From Stomatobaculum sp. (GTDB taxonomy: Bacteria > Bacillota_A > Clostridia > Lachnospirales > Lachnospiraceae): a stretch of 64,000 nucleotides of DNA. The position numbers and the translations under genes were made by a program. Each line of letters opens with the position of its first letter. Positions within the stretch are counted from its first letter, which is position 1. The notes under the pieces are model-generated. The model saw nothing but the letters and a program-made list of their open reading frames with translations. It searched no databases and was not told the origin of the DNA. Below, piece by piece: positions 35,481-44,219 of the stretch. Location of the stretch: NCBI GenBank assembly GCA_017449925.1, contig JAFSYO010000085.1, positions 40,116 through 104,115 of the forward strand, in the 5' to 3' direction.

Positions 35481-35583
35481 CGTTCTTTCCTCCCTTCTCC
35501 GGCTCTGGAGCCGGATGCGTCTCTGATTACAGAAACAGCTTTTTCTTTCCGCCGGTCACATGTTTTTATTGATCGGCCGCCGG

Positions 35584-37155
35584 TCACAGCTCATAGGCCG
35601 TCGGCGTGACAAAATAGATTTTTAAATGTCTCCCGATGGCCCGGAGTTCTTCTGAGATCTGGGCGTTCCGTCTCTTCGCTTCCTTTGAGAAATCGTAATC
35701 CAGCTCGCTGTCGTAATAGACCGCTTCTTCTGTTTCAGAATACCCGTCCATTCCGGCGATCTTCACCTTTTTGACATCTGCCGCAGTCAAAAGTTTTAAT
35801 AGCATCAGCACCGAATTGTCGATGATCTCCGGATTCTTGGAAGCGTAGGTCGAGAAATTGACGACATAGTCCTTCTGGGCAGCTTCTTTCATGTTGGAAG
35901 TAATGATGCACTTCGCCGGCGTCCGTCCCTGGATCCTCGCGAACCGGCGCATATTGCTGCTGAAGATGTAGGCCGGATTATAATCCTGCACCATGCAGTT
36001 CGCGGCTATCACGACAGTGTCTTCTCCGATGGCGCCGCGGACCGCGGCCGGTTCTGTGATCAGAGTCTTTCCGGGCGCGAGGATCAGGATATCCTTTCCT
36101 TTGAAGGCCTCCGCCAGTTCGCCGACGGTCTCCTTGTCGTCGATATAGTTCTCCTGATAGGCGCGGTAATACTTTTCCGCTTTCTCCTTGGAGAAACGGG
36201 CCTTGTCCTCCGCCGGAATACTCTGCAGGAGCTCATTGAAGGCCTTTACTGTCAGAGTATTCATTTCCGCGAGATAGATCGCGTAATTCGGATGACAGCC
36301 TGTTGTCGCGGAAAGATACAGCGGTACGGAGTAACCCCAGAACTTCGTCTTGTAGATCTCGTTCAGGTACTCGTCCATGATCTCCAGCATGGGCTCGATC
36401 TTGTAGTGAGTATTGTAGTTTTCGTTCATATACTCGGCAAAAAGCTCAAGATTGAGATTGCCGGCGCCGCGTCCCATGCCGAACACACATGCATCGATGA
36501 TGAGATCCCGCTTCAGGTTCATCTCCACCAGCGCCTCCGCGTTGCCGTAGGCCTGTTGGAGGTTATTATGCGCGTGATAGGCGAGGACAATGCCTTCCTC
36601 AAGGTTGTTGTCCGCGAGATACGAAAGCCGCAGGAACTGCTTTCTCTTGATGAGGCCGAAGGTGTCCACAATGGAAAGCGCGAAGGGATGCAGCGTATTG
36701 AACTTATTGATCACTTCGATGAATTCCTGGTCCGTATACAGATCCGTCCCCACCACATTGACAGAAATAAAGTAGCCGAGCTCCTGGATCCTCTTGCAGT
36801 AGGCATAGGCCTGCTCGATCTTGTCCTTTTTGAAAATGACCCGGATGCCGTCAATGGATGTGCCGTCATAAGGCACGATCCTCTCCAGGGGGATCGGCGC
36901 GCTCATGTCCAGCATTCCCACATATTTCATGTGGGGCGCCTTCGGCTGTATCATTGGTCCGATGGACTGGATATCAGGAAACACAGACTTGTTTGGGTCG
37001 TACTTATCACCCTTGATAAAACCGACCTCGAAGATCTCGATCCCTGTCAGTGCGATCTTTCGGCCGAAGCCCCTGATCGTCTCCTCGCCGAATTTCCAGT
37101 CGTTGATATATCCGCCGTCCCGAAGTGTGCAATCCAACAGATAGACTTTTCCCAT
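35584..37155 (-). CDS. HMGL-type aldolase domain protein with extra C-terminal domain
   Basis: A 523-residue protein. Residues ~1-310 form a DRE-TIM barrel of the 4-hydroxy-2-oxovalerate aldolase type: LLDCTLRDGGYINDW (metal Asp, catalytic Arg), AYHAHNNLQQAYGNA (HxHN metal ligands) and FGMGRGAGNLNLEL. Residues ~345-523 form a different alpha/beta domain beginning KDILILAPGKTLI and ending YFVTPTAYEL, resembling domains found with capsule or polysaccharide genes. The substrate is unknown. It is third in the MFS-SDR-aldolase operon, 108 bases after the SDR gene. Confidence 0.78.
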   Translation of the reverse strand: MGKVYLLDCTLRDGGYINDWKFGEETIRGFGRKIALTGIEIFEVGFIKGDKYDPNKSVFPDIQSIGPMIQPKAPHMKYVGMLDMSAPIPLERIVPYDGTSIDGIRVIFKKDKIEQAYAYCKRIQELGYFISVNVVGTDLYTDQEFIEVINKFNTLHPFALSIVDTFGLIKRKQFLRLSYLADNNLEEGIVLAYHAHNNLQQAYGNAEALVEMNLKRDLIIDACVFGMGRGAGNLNLELFAEYMNENYNTHYKIEPMLEIMDEYLNEIYKTKFWGYSVPLYLSATTGCHPNYAIYLAEMNTLTVKAFNELLQSIPAEDKARFSKEKAEKYYRAYQENYIDDKETVGELAEAFKGKDILILAPGKTLITEPAAVRGAIGEDTVVIAANCMVQDYNPAYIFSSNMRRFARIQGRTPAKCIITSNMKEAAQKDYVVNFSTYASKNPEIIDNSVLMLLKLLTAADVKKVKIAGMDGYSETEEAVYYDSELDYDFSKEAKRRNAQISEELRAIGRHLKIYFVTPTAYEL

Positions 37156-37217
37156 CGATCCGAAACCCTTTTTTCCTTTCTTTTATTCCTTTCGTTCCCC
37201 TGTCACTTACAAATGCC

Positions 37218-37256
37218 CGTTGATCCGGCAGCAAAGATCCGCGTTGATCCGGCAGC
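37218..37256. repeat. 15-bp direct repeat between SDR and aldolase genes
   Basis: CGTTGATCCGGCAGC occurs at 37218-37232 and 37242-37256, 24 bases apart. It lies just beyond the SDR stop. Function unknown. Confidence 0.4.
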
Positions 37257-37263
37257 TGTCCGG

Positions 37264-38064
37264 TCACGGCTGCTTTCCGATATAGGCGAGAATGCCGCCG
37301 TCCACATAGAGAATGTGGCCGTTCACAAAGTCAGAGGCATCGGAAGCCAGGAATACCGCCGGACCCATCAGGTCTTCCGGGGTTCCCCAGCGGCCCGCGG
37401 GAGTCTTGGATACGATGAACTGGTCAAAGGGATGCCTGCTGCCGTCCGCCTGGCGCTCCCGGAGCGGAGCGGTCTGGGGCGTCGCGATGTAGCCGGGCCC
37501 GATGCCGTTGCACTGGATGTTCGCCTCTCCGTACTCGGAGCAGATATTCCGGGTCAGCATCTTCAGTCCGCCCTTTGCGGCTGCGTAAGCCGATACCGTC
37601 TCCCTGCCGAGCTCGCTCATCATGGAGCAGATGTTGATGATCTTTCCGTGGCCCTTTTCGATCATTCCCGGGATCACCGCTTTCGCGCAGATAAAGGGCC
37701 CAACGAGGTCGATGTCCACCACCTGGCGGAAATCCTCCGCGCTCATCTCTGTCATGGGGACGCGCTTGATGATGCCGGCATTGTTCACAAGGATATCGAT
37801 GGTGCCGAGCTCCTCCGCGATCTTCGTCACCAGCTCCTTCACCTTTTCCTCATCCGTCACATCCGCGATATAGCCGTGGGCCTGAATGCCCTTTGCCGCG
37901 TAATCCGCCAGGGCCTGGTCCAGGTTCTTCTGGCTGCGGACATTGAAGGCGATCTCCGCGCCCGCGTTCGCCAGCGCCTCGGCAATGGCAAAGCCGATTC
38001 CGTAGGCGCCGCCGGTCACCAGGGCGACCTTTCCCTTGAGTGAAAACTTTTCCATCATATTCAT
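37264..38064 (-). CDS. SDR oxidoreductase (gluconate 5-dehydrogenase/KduD-like)
   Basis: A classical short-chain dehydrogenase of 266 residues: cofactor loop VTGGAYGIGFAIAEA, NNAG in ILVNNAGIIKR, catalytic SAYAAAKGG (Tyr-x3-Lys), and IATPQTAPL after the active site. Closest in flavour to gluconate 5-dehydrogenase and 2-deoxy-D-gluconate 3-dehydrogenase proteins, so a sugar-acid substrate is likely. I choose the ATG at 38064 because GGAGGAG lies six bases upstream. Second gene of the MFS-SDR-aldolase operon. Confidence 0.87.
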   Translation of the reverse strand: MNMMEKFSLKGKVALVTGGAYGIGFAIAEALANAGAEIAFNVRSQKNLDQALADYAAKGIQAHGYIADVTDEEKVKELVTKIAEELGTIDILVNNAGIIKRVPMTEMSAEDFRQVVDIDLVGPFICAKAVIPGMIEKGHGKIINICSMMSELGRETVSAYAAAKGGLKMLTRNICSEYGEANIQCNGIGPGYIATPQTAPLRERQADGSRHPFDQFIVSKTPAGRWGTPEDLMGPAVFLASDASDFVNGHILYVDGGILAYIGKQP

Positions 38065-38119
38065 GGTCTGCTCCTCCATTTTGAAAGATTTTCCTTGTCG
38101 GTACGAATATCTGAGAATA

Positions 38120-39334
38120 TCAATGCTTTCTGTCAGGATAGCCCGGCAGCAGCACGGCAAGCATGATCAGGGATGCCGCGCCGTAAAGCATGTACGCCGG
38201 AACGTAACTTCCCGTCAGATCCGCCGCCACGCCGTTCGTGGTGCTGAAAAGAGGCCCACCCATAGCATAACAGAATTGGCAGGATTTCAAAACCCTGGCA
38301 TAGGTGCCGGGAGAGGCGAAATCGCCGGCGATGATGGAAATGCCCACGGTACTTTCCGAAACTCCCAGGGCATACATCGGGATCAGCAGGAACAGCACCG
38401 GGAACGGAAGGACCGCTGTCAGACAGAAAAAGAACATGGTCGCCGCAAAAAGCAGCGTGCAGTCTCTCAGCATCCTTCTCCCTCCGAAATTATCCGCAAA
38501 TCTGCCCACCAGGATCTTCGACGGGATCAGGAAGAATCCTTCCGCCGAGAGGAGCAGCGCCACCTTATCCATCTCATATCCGCTGGTGCGGAACAGCATG
38601 GAAAGGCCGGCTGCGGACTGATACGCTATCAGGCCCATCAGGATCATTCCGGCAATGAGCCTAGGGTGATCCAGCGCCCGGAAGTCCTCTCCGTCCGGGG
38701 AAGGGATCCGCTCCGCCTTTTCTTCTGCTTCCCTGTTTCCCGATGCCTCCCCCAGTTCCCCTTCCTCCGGATGGTCCTTCACAAAGAAGAACAGCGGCAG
38801 GATGAGCAGCAGTATGGCAGCGCCCTGGGCGGCAAAAGCCGCGGACAGGCCGTATCTCTCCACCATTCCCGCAGCCAGTACAGGGATGATCATCCCCGCC
38901 AGCCCGCTGCCGGAGGCCGCGATGCCAATGGGCATTCCGCTGTTCTCAGGATACCATCGCCGGAGGAGGATCGACGCCGGGATCATGCCGCCGAGACCGT
39001 AGGAAACGCCGAACAGCGAGGTGGCAAGATAATACAGGCGGTTGTCCGGAGCAAAAGCAAGGATTCCGAAGGCGAAAGCCGCCGTCAGGAAGGTAATGAT
39101 CGTCCCCTTCTTAATATCCAGCGCCCGGAAATAGCGGTCCGACTGGGTCATGACGATCAGCGCGAAAATCTGGCGCATCGTAGTCAGCAGAAAGACCTGT
39201 GTGTTGGAAAAGCCTTTGATCTCCCGGATATACGGAAAGAAAACGGAAAAAGCCGTACTCAGCACGCCCATATTCACGAAAAGCATGAGCGCGCTGCAGA
39301 AGCAGTTCCGCGCCCTGTCGCACCGCAGGTCCAT
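38120..39334 (-). CDS. MFS transporter
   Basis: A 404-residue major facilitator with about 12 membrane segments, no signal sequence and a hydrophilic central loop (EEGELGEASGNREAEEKAERI). DNRLYYLATSLFGVSYGLGGMIPAS resembles oxalate/formate antiporter-like carboxylate carriers, so a carboxylate or sugar acid is plausible. The start at 39334 follows AAGGAGGAG. First gene of the operon, behind a TATAAT promoter overlapped by two palindromes. Confidence 0.82.
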   Translation of the reverse strand: MDLRCDRARNCFCSALMLFVNMGVLSTAFSVFFPYIREIKGFSNTQVFLLTTMRQIFALIVMTQSDRYFRALDIKKGTIITFLTAAFAFGILAFAPDNRLYYLATSLFGVSYGLGGMIPASILLRRWYPENSGMPIGIAASGSGLAGMIIPVLAAGMVERYGLSAAFAAQGAAILLLILPLFFFVKDHPEEGELGEASGNREAEEKAERIPSPDGEDFRALDHPRLIAGMILMGLIAYQSAAGLSMLFRTSGYEMDKVALLLSAEGFFLIPSKILVGRFADNFGGRRMLRDCTLLFAATMFFFCLTAVLPFPVLFLLIPMYALGVSESTVGISIIAGDFASPGTYARVLKSCQFCYAMGGPLFSTTNGVAADLTGSYVPAYMLYGAASLIMLAVLLPGYPDRKH

Positions 39335-39366
39335 GGCATTCTCCTCCTTGTTTCTTTTACTATAAC

Positions 39367-39397
39367 ATAACCTGTTATTATAAGCACAACCTGTTGT
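39367..39397. promoter_or_regulatory. Two 12-bp operator palindromes (ANAACCTGTTNT)
   Basis: ATAACCTGTTAT (39367-39378) and ACAACCTGTTGT (39386-39397) are perfect dyads around CT, with centres 19 bases apart (about two helical turns). They flank the -10 of the MFS promoter. A repressor of unknown identity is expected; none is adjacent. Confidence 0.6.
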
Positions 39398-39406
39398 TTC
39401 CGGCAA
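39377..39406 (-). promoter_or_regulatory. Promoter of the MFS-SDR-aldolase operon
   Basis: Minus-strand TTGCCG (39406-39401), 18-base spacer, TATAAT (39382-39377), overlapped by both palindromes. Confidence 0.6.
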
Positions 39407-39440
39407 AAAAAGGAGGCAGAGGATCGACCTCTGCCTCCTT
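39405..39440 (-). terminator. Terminator after the amidohydrolase
   Basis: GGAGGCAGAGG / CCTCTGCCTCC, an 11-bp stem with a 5-base loop and an A-run (39405-39411) on the proper side for minus-strand transcripts. Confidence 0.85.
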
Positions 39441-39450
39441 GGCTGTTCTG

Positions 39451-40611
39451 TCAGAATGTCACATCTCTGTACACCATCTCTCCGTTCTTCACAGTCAGCA
39501 CCGGCTGGTACACACGGTGTCCCACGATGGTGTGCTGGTTTTCGGCGCCGTTCGGCCGGTCGCCGTGGATGGTCTCCATGTCCACAGGGCGGAACACGGC
39601 GATGTCCGCCGGATGACCCTCGGTGAGGGAGCCCGCCTTGTCAAGAAGGTCCAGCTGCCGCGCCGGATTCGCAGTCATGCACTCGATCACCTTCTTAAAG
39701 GGTATCCCGAGCGCCGTGTACTTCGCGAGCTGCATAGCCATGCTGAAAGCCGTGGGACGCAGGAACATGCTGAGCTCAGTGGTGTCCGTGGCAATGAAAT
39801 CCGGAAGGAAGCCCTGGGCAATGGCAGCCTGGGCCACCGGCATCCCGAAGTGGGCCCGGGCATCCGACGCCTCAAAGTAAACGCCCCGTTCCCTTGCTTC
39901 CCAGGCCTCTTTGATGACTTCTCCCTTCTCATCGATGAGATTCGGGCCGATGTTCATATACATATGGGTGATGGTGTCGCCCGGGCGAAGGATCTTTAAA
40001 AGATCCGCAAGGGGTCCCGGCGGGTTGGTGCAGTGCACCATGACGGAGACGCCCAGCTCCTCACCGAGTTTCACGGTCTCTTCCAGCACTTTGTAGCCCA
40101 GATCCTTCACGATGGGGGCACTGGTACGGAGCTTCAGGCCCACAAGCCGGCCGCCGGCTTTCATGCCGAAACGGTCAAAGCACTCCTTGATGCCCGCGCG
40201 GTTCCAGTGGGCCGGATTCACGTCCTCAAGGCATCCCGGCAGACTGTCGAGACCTGTGGTGCAGACATTCAGATAAGCCATCACGTTCACCCGGAGCCGC
40301 TCCAGGATCCCCTGATGGTAGATGTAGTTCGCGCATCCCGTGCTGCCCGCGTCCACCACTGCCGTCGCGCCGGAAGCAAAGCAGCTGACCTCTGTCGGCA
40401 GACCGATCTTTGCCAGCGGCTGCACATGGGCGTGATGGTCGATGAGTCCCGGCACCACGAAACAGCCGGAAGCATCGATCACGTTGTCCTTTGTTTCATA
40501 AGGAAGGTCCTTCCCGATCTTCCTGATCGCAGCTCCCTCGACCGCGATGTCAAAAATATCGTCGATTCCGTTCAGCGGGTCGGTGACATGCCCGTTCTTG
40601 ATAAGAAGCAT
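39451..40611 (-). CDS. Amidohydrolase/deacetylase-family metallohydrolase
   Basis: A 386-residue TIM-barrel amidohydrolase: GLIDHHAHVQPL (metal HxH), VGLKLRTSA with the metal-bridging Lys, VMVHCTNPP, GDTITHMYMN, IATDTTELS with the catalytic Asp, and TANPARQLDL. It matches the EF_0837/AHA_3915 deacetylase-like group more than true dihydroorotase. It may hydrolyse an N-acyl or cyclic amide of the carboxylate imported by the TctCBA system just upstream. A TATAAT at 40664-40659 could give it its own promoter. Confidence 0.82.
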   Translation of the reverse strand: MLLIKNGHVTDPLNGIDDIFDIAVEGAAIRKIGKDLPYETKDNVIDASGCFVVPGLIDHHAHVQPLAKIGLPTEVSCFASGATAVVDAGSTGCANYIYHQGILERLRVNVMAYLNVCTTGLDSLPGCLEDVNPAHWNRAGIKECFDRFGMKAGGRLVGLKLRTSAPIVKDLGYKVLEETVKLGEELGVSVMVHCTNPPGPLADLLKILRPGDTITHMYMNIGPNLIDEKGEVIKEAWEARERGVYFEASDARAHFGMPVAQAAIAQGFLPDFIATDTTELSMFLRPTAFSMAMQLAKYTALGIPFKKVIECMTANPARQLDLLDKAGSLTEGHPADIAVFRPVDMETIHGDRPNGAENQHTIVGHRVYQPVLTVKNGEMVYRDVTF

Positions 40612-40672
40612 CTTTTGTCCTCCTCTGTTGATCTAGGCGACGTTCCTGCGTCTCCTCTATTATACAGGAAAC

Positions 40673-40729
40673 CCGGGCGCTGCGAGACGCCCGGGGTTCC
40701 GAACCATATGGCAAGTCCCTTTCGGAACC
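40673..40729 (-). other. Two hairpins between tctA1 and the amidohydrolase
   Basis: CCGGGCG/CGCCCGG (40673-40694 region) and GGTTCCGA/TCGGAACC (40695-40702 with 40722-40729) abut. They may end or attenuate tctA1 transcription; no clear U-tract is present. Confidence 0.4.
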
Positions 40730-40755
40730 AAACCGACTTCAGGAACAAACTTTCA

Positions 40756-42297
40756 TTAACCTTCTTCTTCAGAAGTATCGAAGTCCTTGCCCGCGGCCAG
40801 AGCGGCCTTCTTCTCTGCCATATTCTTCCGCACGGTCATAGCGCAGGAGATCACGGTGATGATCAGGAAGCCCATAGCGATGGGACGGGTCAGGAACACG
40901 CTCCAGCTGCCGTGGCCGGCCTGCAGCGCCTGGCGCAGGTTCACCTCGAACATGGCGCCGACGATGAAACCGATGATCAGCGGCGTGCTCGGGATCTTCA
41001 GGAACTTGAAAAGAAGTCCCAGCAGACCGAAGAACAGGATGCACTGCACGTCGAAGACGCGGCTGTTGGCGGAATAGCCGCCCACGCAGCACATGACCAC
41101 GATGCAGGGAAGCAGGATGTGCTTCGGGACATCAAGCAGTTTGACGAAGACCGGAAGGCCCAGTCTCTCGAAGATCACCATGCAGACCGAGGAGATGATC
41201 AGCGCGAGGTAGATACCGTAGACATACTGTCCGGACTTGTTGAAGATCAGCGGACCGGGGCTGATGGCGTGCACCTGGAGGCCGCCCAGGAAGATGGCGG
41301 ACACGGTGTTGCCCGGGATACCCATGCAGAGCAGCGGGATCATGGAGCCGCCGATGGTGGCGTTGTTGGCGCACTCGGAAGCAATGACACCGTCGATGAT
41401 GCCGGTACCGAACTTCTCCGGATACTTGGAACGGTTCCGGATCGCGGTGTAGGCCAGAAGACCGGAGGTGGAGCCGCCGATGCCGGGCAGGATGCCGATG
41501 CCGATACCGATGATGGCGGAGATGATGGTGTTCGGGATCTGCTGCATGAACTCCGCCACGGAGATGCCGTAACCCTTCAGCTTATATTTCTTCTTCTCCA
41601 TGACATCCGCCAGGTGGTCCCTGTCGAAGCCGGCGAGGATGATGTCGGTGATCGCGAAGACACCGATCAGAAGAACTGTAATGTCAAAGCCGGACATCAG
41701 CTGGTAGTTGCCGAAGGTAAAGCGGACCACCGCATCGATGGGCGCCATGCCGACAAAGGAAAGGGTGATGCCGATAATGCCGGCGATCAGGCCGTTCAGC
41801 ATGTCCTTGCCGGAAAGGGAGGCGATGATGGACAGAGCGAAGACCGCGACCGCGAAGTAGTCAGCCGCGCTGAAAAGAAGGCAGACCTTGGCCAGCAGCG
41901 GGGAGACGAACATCAGGGCAAAGATACCGAGAATAGAACCCAGGAAGGAGTACAGGATACCGACGCCGAGAGCGCGGCCCGCCTCGCCTTTCTCCGCCAT
42001 GGGACCGCCGTCGAACACGGTGGAGATGGAGGAGGGAGTTCCGGGGATCTTTAAGAGGATGGCGGAGATCAGGCCGCCGGAAATGCCGCCCATGTAAAGG
42101 CCGCAGAGAAGCGCGAGACCCTGGGTGGTCTCCATGCCGAAGGTCAGCGGCAGGAACAGAACCACCGCCATGGTGGCGGAGAGGCCCGGAATGGAACCGA
42201 AGATGATTCCGATGACCGTCCCGAACCAGATCAGGAAGATACACATGGGAGTAAAAGTATTGGCAAACGCTTCAGCGATCATATTGGCTGGTACCAT
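40756..42297 (-). CDS. tctA: Tripartite tricarboxylate transporter, large permease TctA (copy 1)
   Basis: A 513-residue membrane protein with about 12 segments. Family signatures: IIFGSIPGLSATMAVVLFLPLTFG (TctA motif PGL), ISGGLISAILLKIPGTPSSISTVFDGGP and GILPGIGGSTSGLLAY. With TctB and the binding protein TctC it imports carboxylates driven by an ion gradient. Downstream of tctB1 by 18 bases. Distinct in sequence from copy 2 (46619). Confidence 0.95.
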   Translation of the reverse strand: MVPANMIAEAFANTFTPMCIFLIWFGTVIGIIFGSIPGLSATMAVVLFLPLTFGMETTQGLALLCGLYMGGISGGLISAILLKIPGTPSSISTVFDGGPMAEKGEAGRALGVGILYSFLGSILGIFALMFVSPLLAKVCLLFSAADYFAVAVFALSIIASLSGKDMLNGLIAGIIGITLSFVGMAPIDAVVRFTFGNYQLMSGFDITVLLIGVFAITDIILAGFDRDHLADVMEKKKYKLKGYGISVAEFMQQIPNTIISAIIGIGIGILPGIGGSTSGLLAYTAIRNRSKYPEKFGTGIIDGVIASECANNATIGGSMIPLLCMGIPGNTVSAIFLGGLQVHAISPGPLIFNKSGQYVYGIYLALIISSVCMVIFERLGLPVFVKLLDVPKHILLPCIVVMCCVGGYSANSRVFDVQCILFFGLLGLLFKFLKIPSTPLIIGFIVGAMFEVNLRQALQAGHGSWSVFLTRPIAMGFLIITVISCAMTVRKNMAEKKAALAAGKDFDTSEEEG

Positions 42298-42315
42298 TTA
42301 TCTGTTCCTCCCTTC

Positions 42316-42792
42316 TCAGAATCCGATGATGCCCTTGGGAAGCGGCATCTTGATGACGTAGTTAAAGAGCGCGCTCACCGCGATCGGCATAATCACGGAA
42401 ATGACAGCAAAGAGCGGGATGTTGCGGTTCTTGCTGTTCGCGAACCAGTTCATCAGCGCGAACAGGAACAGGATGCTGGATACGATGAAGCCCACTTTTT
42501 CAAAGGCCAGCATGTAGACCAGGATGATCAGGATGGTCACGACACCGCCGACGGTGCTGGAGTCGCTCTTCTGCTTTTTATCGGCATCCGGATCATGTCT
42601 TGTGAGAGTGATAATCAGCTTGGCGGCGGACACTACGATGAGGCAGCCTGCGATGAAAGCCGGCACATAACCTGAACCGACGTCGCTCGCGATCTTATGC
42701 TTCACGCCCTGGGACTGGATGAACATGAAAACACCGAAAGCGAGAAAAAGTACGGCGGTCAGGAGATTACGCTGTTTATTTGTCATACTCAT
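42316..42792 (-). CDS. tctB: Tripartite tricarboxylate transporter, small subunit TctB (copy 1)
   Basis: A 158-residue small membrane subunit with four hydrophobic segments (LLTAVLFLAFGVFMFIQSQG, PAFIAGCLIVVSAAKLII, VVTILIILVYMLAFEKVGFIV, VISVIMPIAVSALFNYVI), the TctB plan. Its identity is secured by position between TctC and TctA. The 57-base gap after tctC1 contains a strong hairpin. Confidence 0.9.
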   Translation of the reverse strand: MSMTNKQRNLLTAVLFLAFGVFMFIQSQGVKHKIASDVGSGYVPAFIAGCLIVVSAAKLIITLTRHDPDADKKQKSDSSTVGGVVTILIILVYMLAFEKVGFIVSSILFLFALMNWFANSKNRNIPLFAVISVIMPIAVSALFNYVIKMPLPKGIIGF

Positions 42793-42805
42793 ATTCTCCT
42801 TATAA

Positions 42806-42842
42806 TAAAACCGCCCGGCCCGCAGCGGGTCGGGCGGTTTTG
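42806..42842 (-). terminator. Hairpin between tctC1 and tctB1
   Basis: AAAACCGCCCG / CGGGCGGTTTT with an inner CCCGC/GGG pairing. It probably lets most transcripts end after the binding-protein gene, giving excess TctC, as in many ABC and TTT operons. Confidence 0.7.
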
Positions 42843-42849
42843 TCGTCAG

Positions 42850-43902
42850 TTACTGCAGGTTCGCCTTCAGGTCTGCCACTTCCTGCGGATCCTCGACGTT
42901 CATGGTCGCGGCATCGCGGTAGTAGGGCTCAGCGTAGTACTTCTTCAGGGTCGCTGCGAATTCCGGATCCTCGGTCACTTCCTTGCAAAGGGCGGAGAGC
43001 TTGTCGACGATCGCCTGGTCCGTGCCCTTCGGGAACTTCACTTCGTACTTCTTCGCGTTGACAACATCGTAACCCTGATCCTTGAAGGTCGGGAAGTCAA
43101 TGCCGTCGACTTTCTCGTTTGCCATGACACCGAGGCAGATCAGGTCGCCCGCTTCAATGTAGTCAGCAACGTTCATGTAGTTGTAGGCACCAAGCTCGAC
43201 CTGGCCGCCCAGAAGAGCCGCAAGACGGTCGCCGGTGGAGGTTCCGACGTCGATGTTGTCGAACTGCACGCCGGCCAGGGTCTGGAGACGGTTGCCGACA
43301 TACTCAGTGGTGGAACCGAACACGGTGGAGTAGCGGAGCTTGCCGGGGTTGGCCTTTGCGTCCTCGATCATGCCGGGCAGATCAGTCCAGCCTCTGGAAT
43401 ACTGCTTGTACTGACCGGTGGGAGAAACCGCGCACAGAGCGTAGGTCTGGTCGAGAGCGACGGTGCAGCAGTTGGTGAAGTCATCGGTGTAGGAGAACTC
43501 GGCGGTGCCGGTGGCTTCCTGAACCAGGGAGGCGCCGGTGTGGTTAAAGAGGATGGTGTAGCCGTCGGGCTTCTTGCTCATGACGTCCATCGCTGCGACC
43601 ATGCCGGATCCGCCGGTCAGGTTCGTGACGACGAAGGTACCGCCGGTCTTCTTCGCGATCTGATCGAACAGGGCGCGGCAGTAGGTGTCGGTGTCGCCGC
43701 CTGCGTTGTATGGAACGGTAACGTTGACGGTGCCCTTCGGCCAGTCGGTCTCAGCAGCAGCGGCGGGAGCGGCAGCCTCGGCAGCCTTTGTCTCCGCGGC
43801 AGGAGCAGCGGTGGCAGCCGTGGTGGAGCTGGAGGAGGAACCGCCGCAGGCGGTCAGGGCAGCCAGGGAAAGAGCAAGAGCAGCAGCAAACAGTTTTCTC
43901 AT
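42850..43902 (-). CDS. tctC: Tripartite tricarboxylate transporter binding protein TctC (copy 1)
   Basis: A 350-residue solute-binding lipoprotein: signal peptide ending ALTAC with the lipidated Cys at residue 19, then a Ser/Ala-rich linker, then the Bug/TctC fold (VNVTVPYNAGGDTDTYCRALFDQ, FVVTNLTGGSGMVAAMDVMSKKPDGYT). The ligand is unknown; Bug proteins bind small carboxylates. Its promoter carries two dyads identical in layout to those before rraA, placing it in the RpiR regulon. Confidence 0.93.
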   Translation of the reverse strand: MRKLFAAALALSLAALTACGGSSSSSTTAATAAPAAETKAAEAAAPAAAAETDWPKGTVNVTVPYNAGGDTDTYCRALFDQIAKKTGGTFVVTNLTGGSGMVAAMDVMSKKPDGYTILFNHTGASLVQEATGTAEFSYTDDFTNCCTVALDQTYALCAVSPTGQYKQYSRGWTDLPGMIEDAKANPGKLRYSTVFGSTTEYVGNRLQTLAGVQFDNIDVGTSTGDRLAALLGGQVELGAYNYMNVADYIEAGDLICLGVMANEKVDGIDFPTFKDQGYDVVNAKKYEVKFPKGTDQAIVDKLSALCKEVTEDPEFAATLKKYYAEPYYRDAATMNVEDPQEVADLKANLQ

Positions 43903-44003
43903 GGTAGAACTCCTTTCATATGGTTTGTTCGGTTTGGTTCGATGTTTCGAGCAGCTGTGTTAACTTGTTACATTTTTAATGCTTGATTTCTGTTTCTGAT
44001 TAC

Positions 44004-44032
44004 ATACTACACCATGTTGTAACATGTTTCAA
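44004..44032 (-). promoter_or_regulatory. Promoter of tctCBA1 operon
   Basis: Minus-strand TTGAAA (44032-44027), 17-base spacer, TAGTAT (44009-44004). The -35 lies inside the operator dyad at 44017-44032. Confidence 0.6.
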
Positions 44033-44063
44033 GCTATTTTTAAAACTTTGTAACATTGCACAA
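44017..44063. promoter_or_regulatory. RpiR-type operator pair upstream of tctC1
   Basis: TTGTAACATGTTTCAA (44017-44032) is a 14/16 dyad and TTGTAACATTGCACAA (44048-44063) a related site, with centres 31 bases apart. The same pair with the same spacing precedes rraA (57553-57599). Confidence 0.7.
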
Positions 44064-44120
44064 TTCTGCAGCAGACTTTTTGTGCATGATTCCTTAAATG
44101 TTCCTCGCGGAACCAGCTGC

Positions 44121-44147
44121 AGCGGGGCCTTTGATACAGGCCCCGCT
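44121..44147. other. GC-rich hairpin downstream of hydroxyacid dehydrogenase 1
   Basis: AGCGGGGCC / GGCCCCGCT, a 9-bp stem with a 9-base loop. The T-run (TTTTG) is on the plus side only, so its use as a terminator for the minus-strand gene ending at 44220 is doubtful. Confidence 0.45.
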
Positions 44148-44219
44148 TTTGTTTCTGTCAGCTCATGGTGTGAAAGGGGACAAAAATGATGTTCAGATCA
44201 GGCCTCCGGAAACCGGTGA

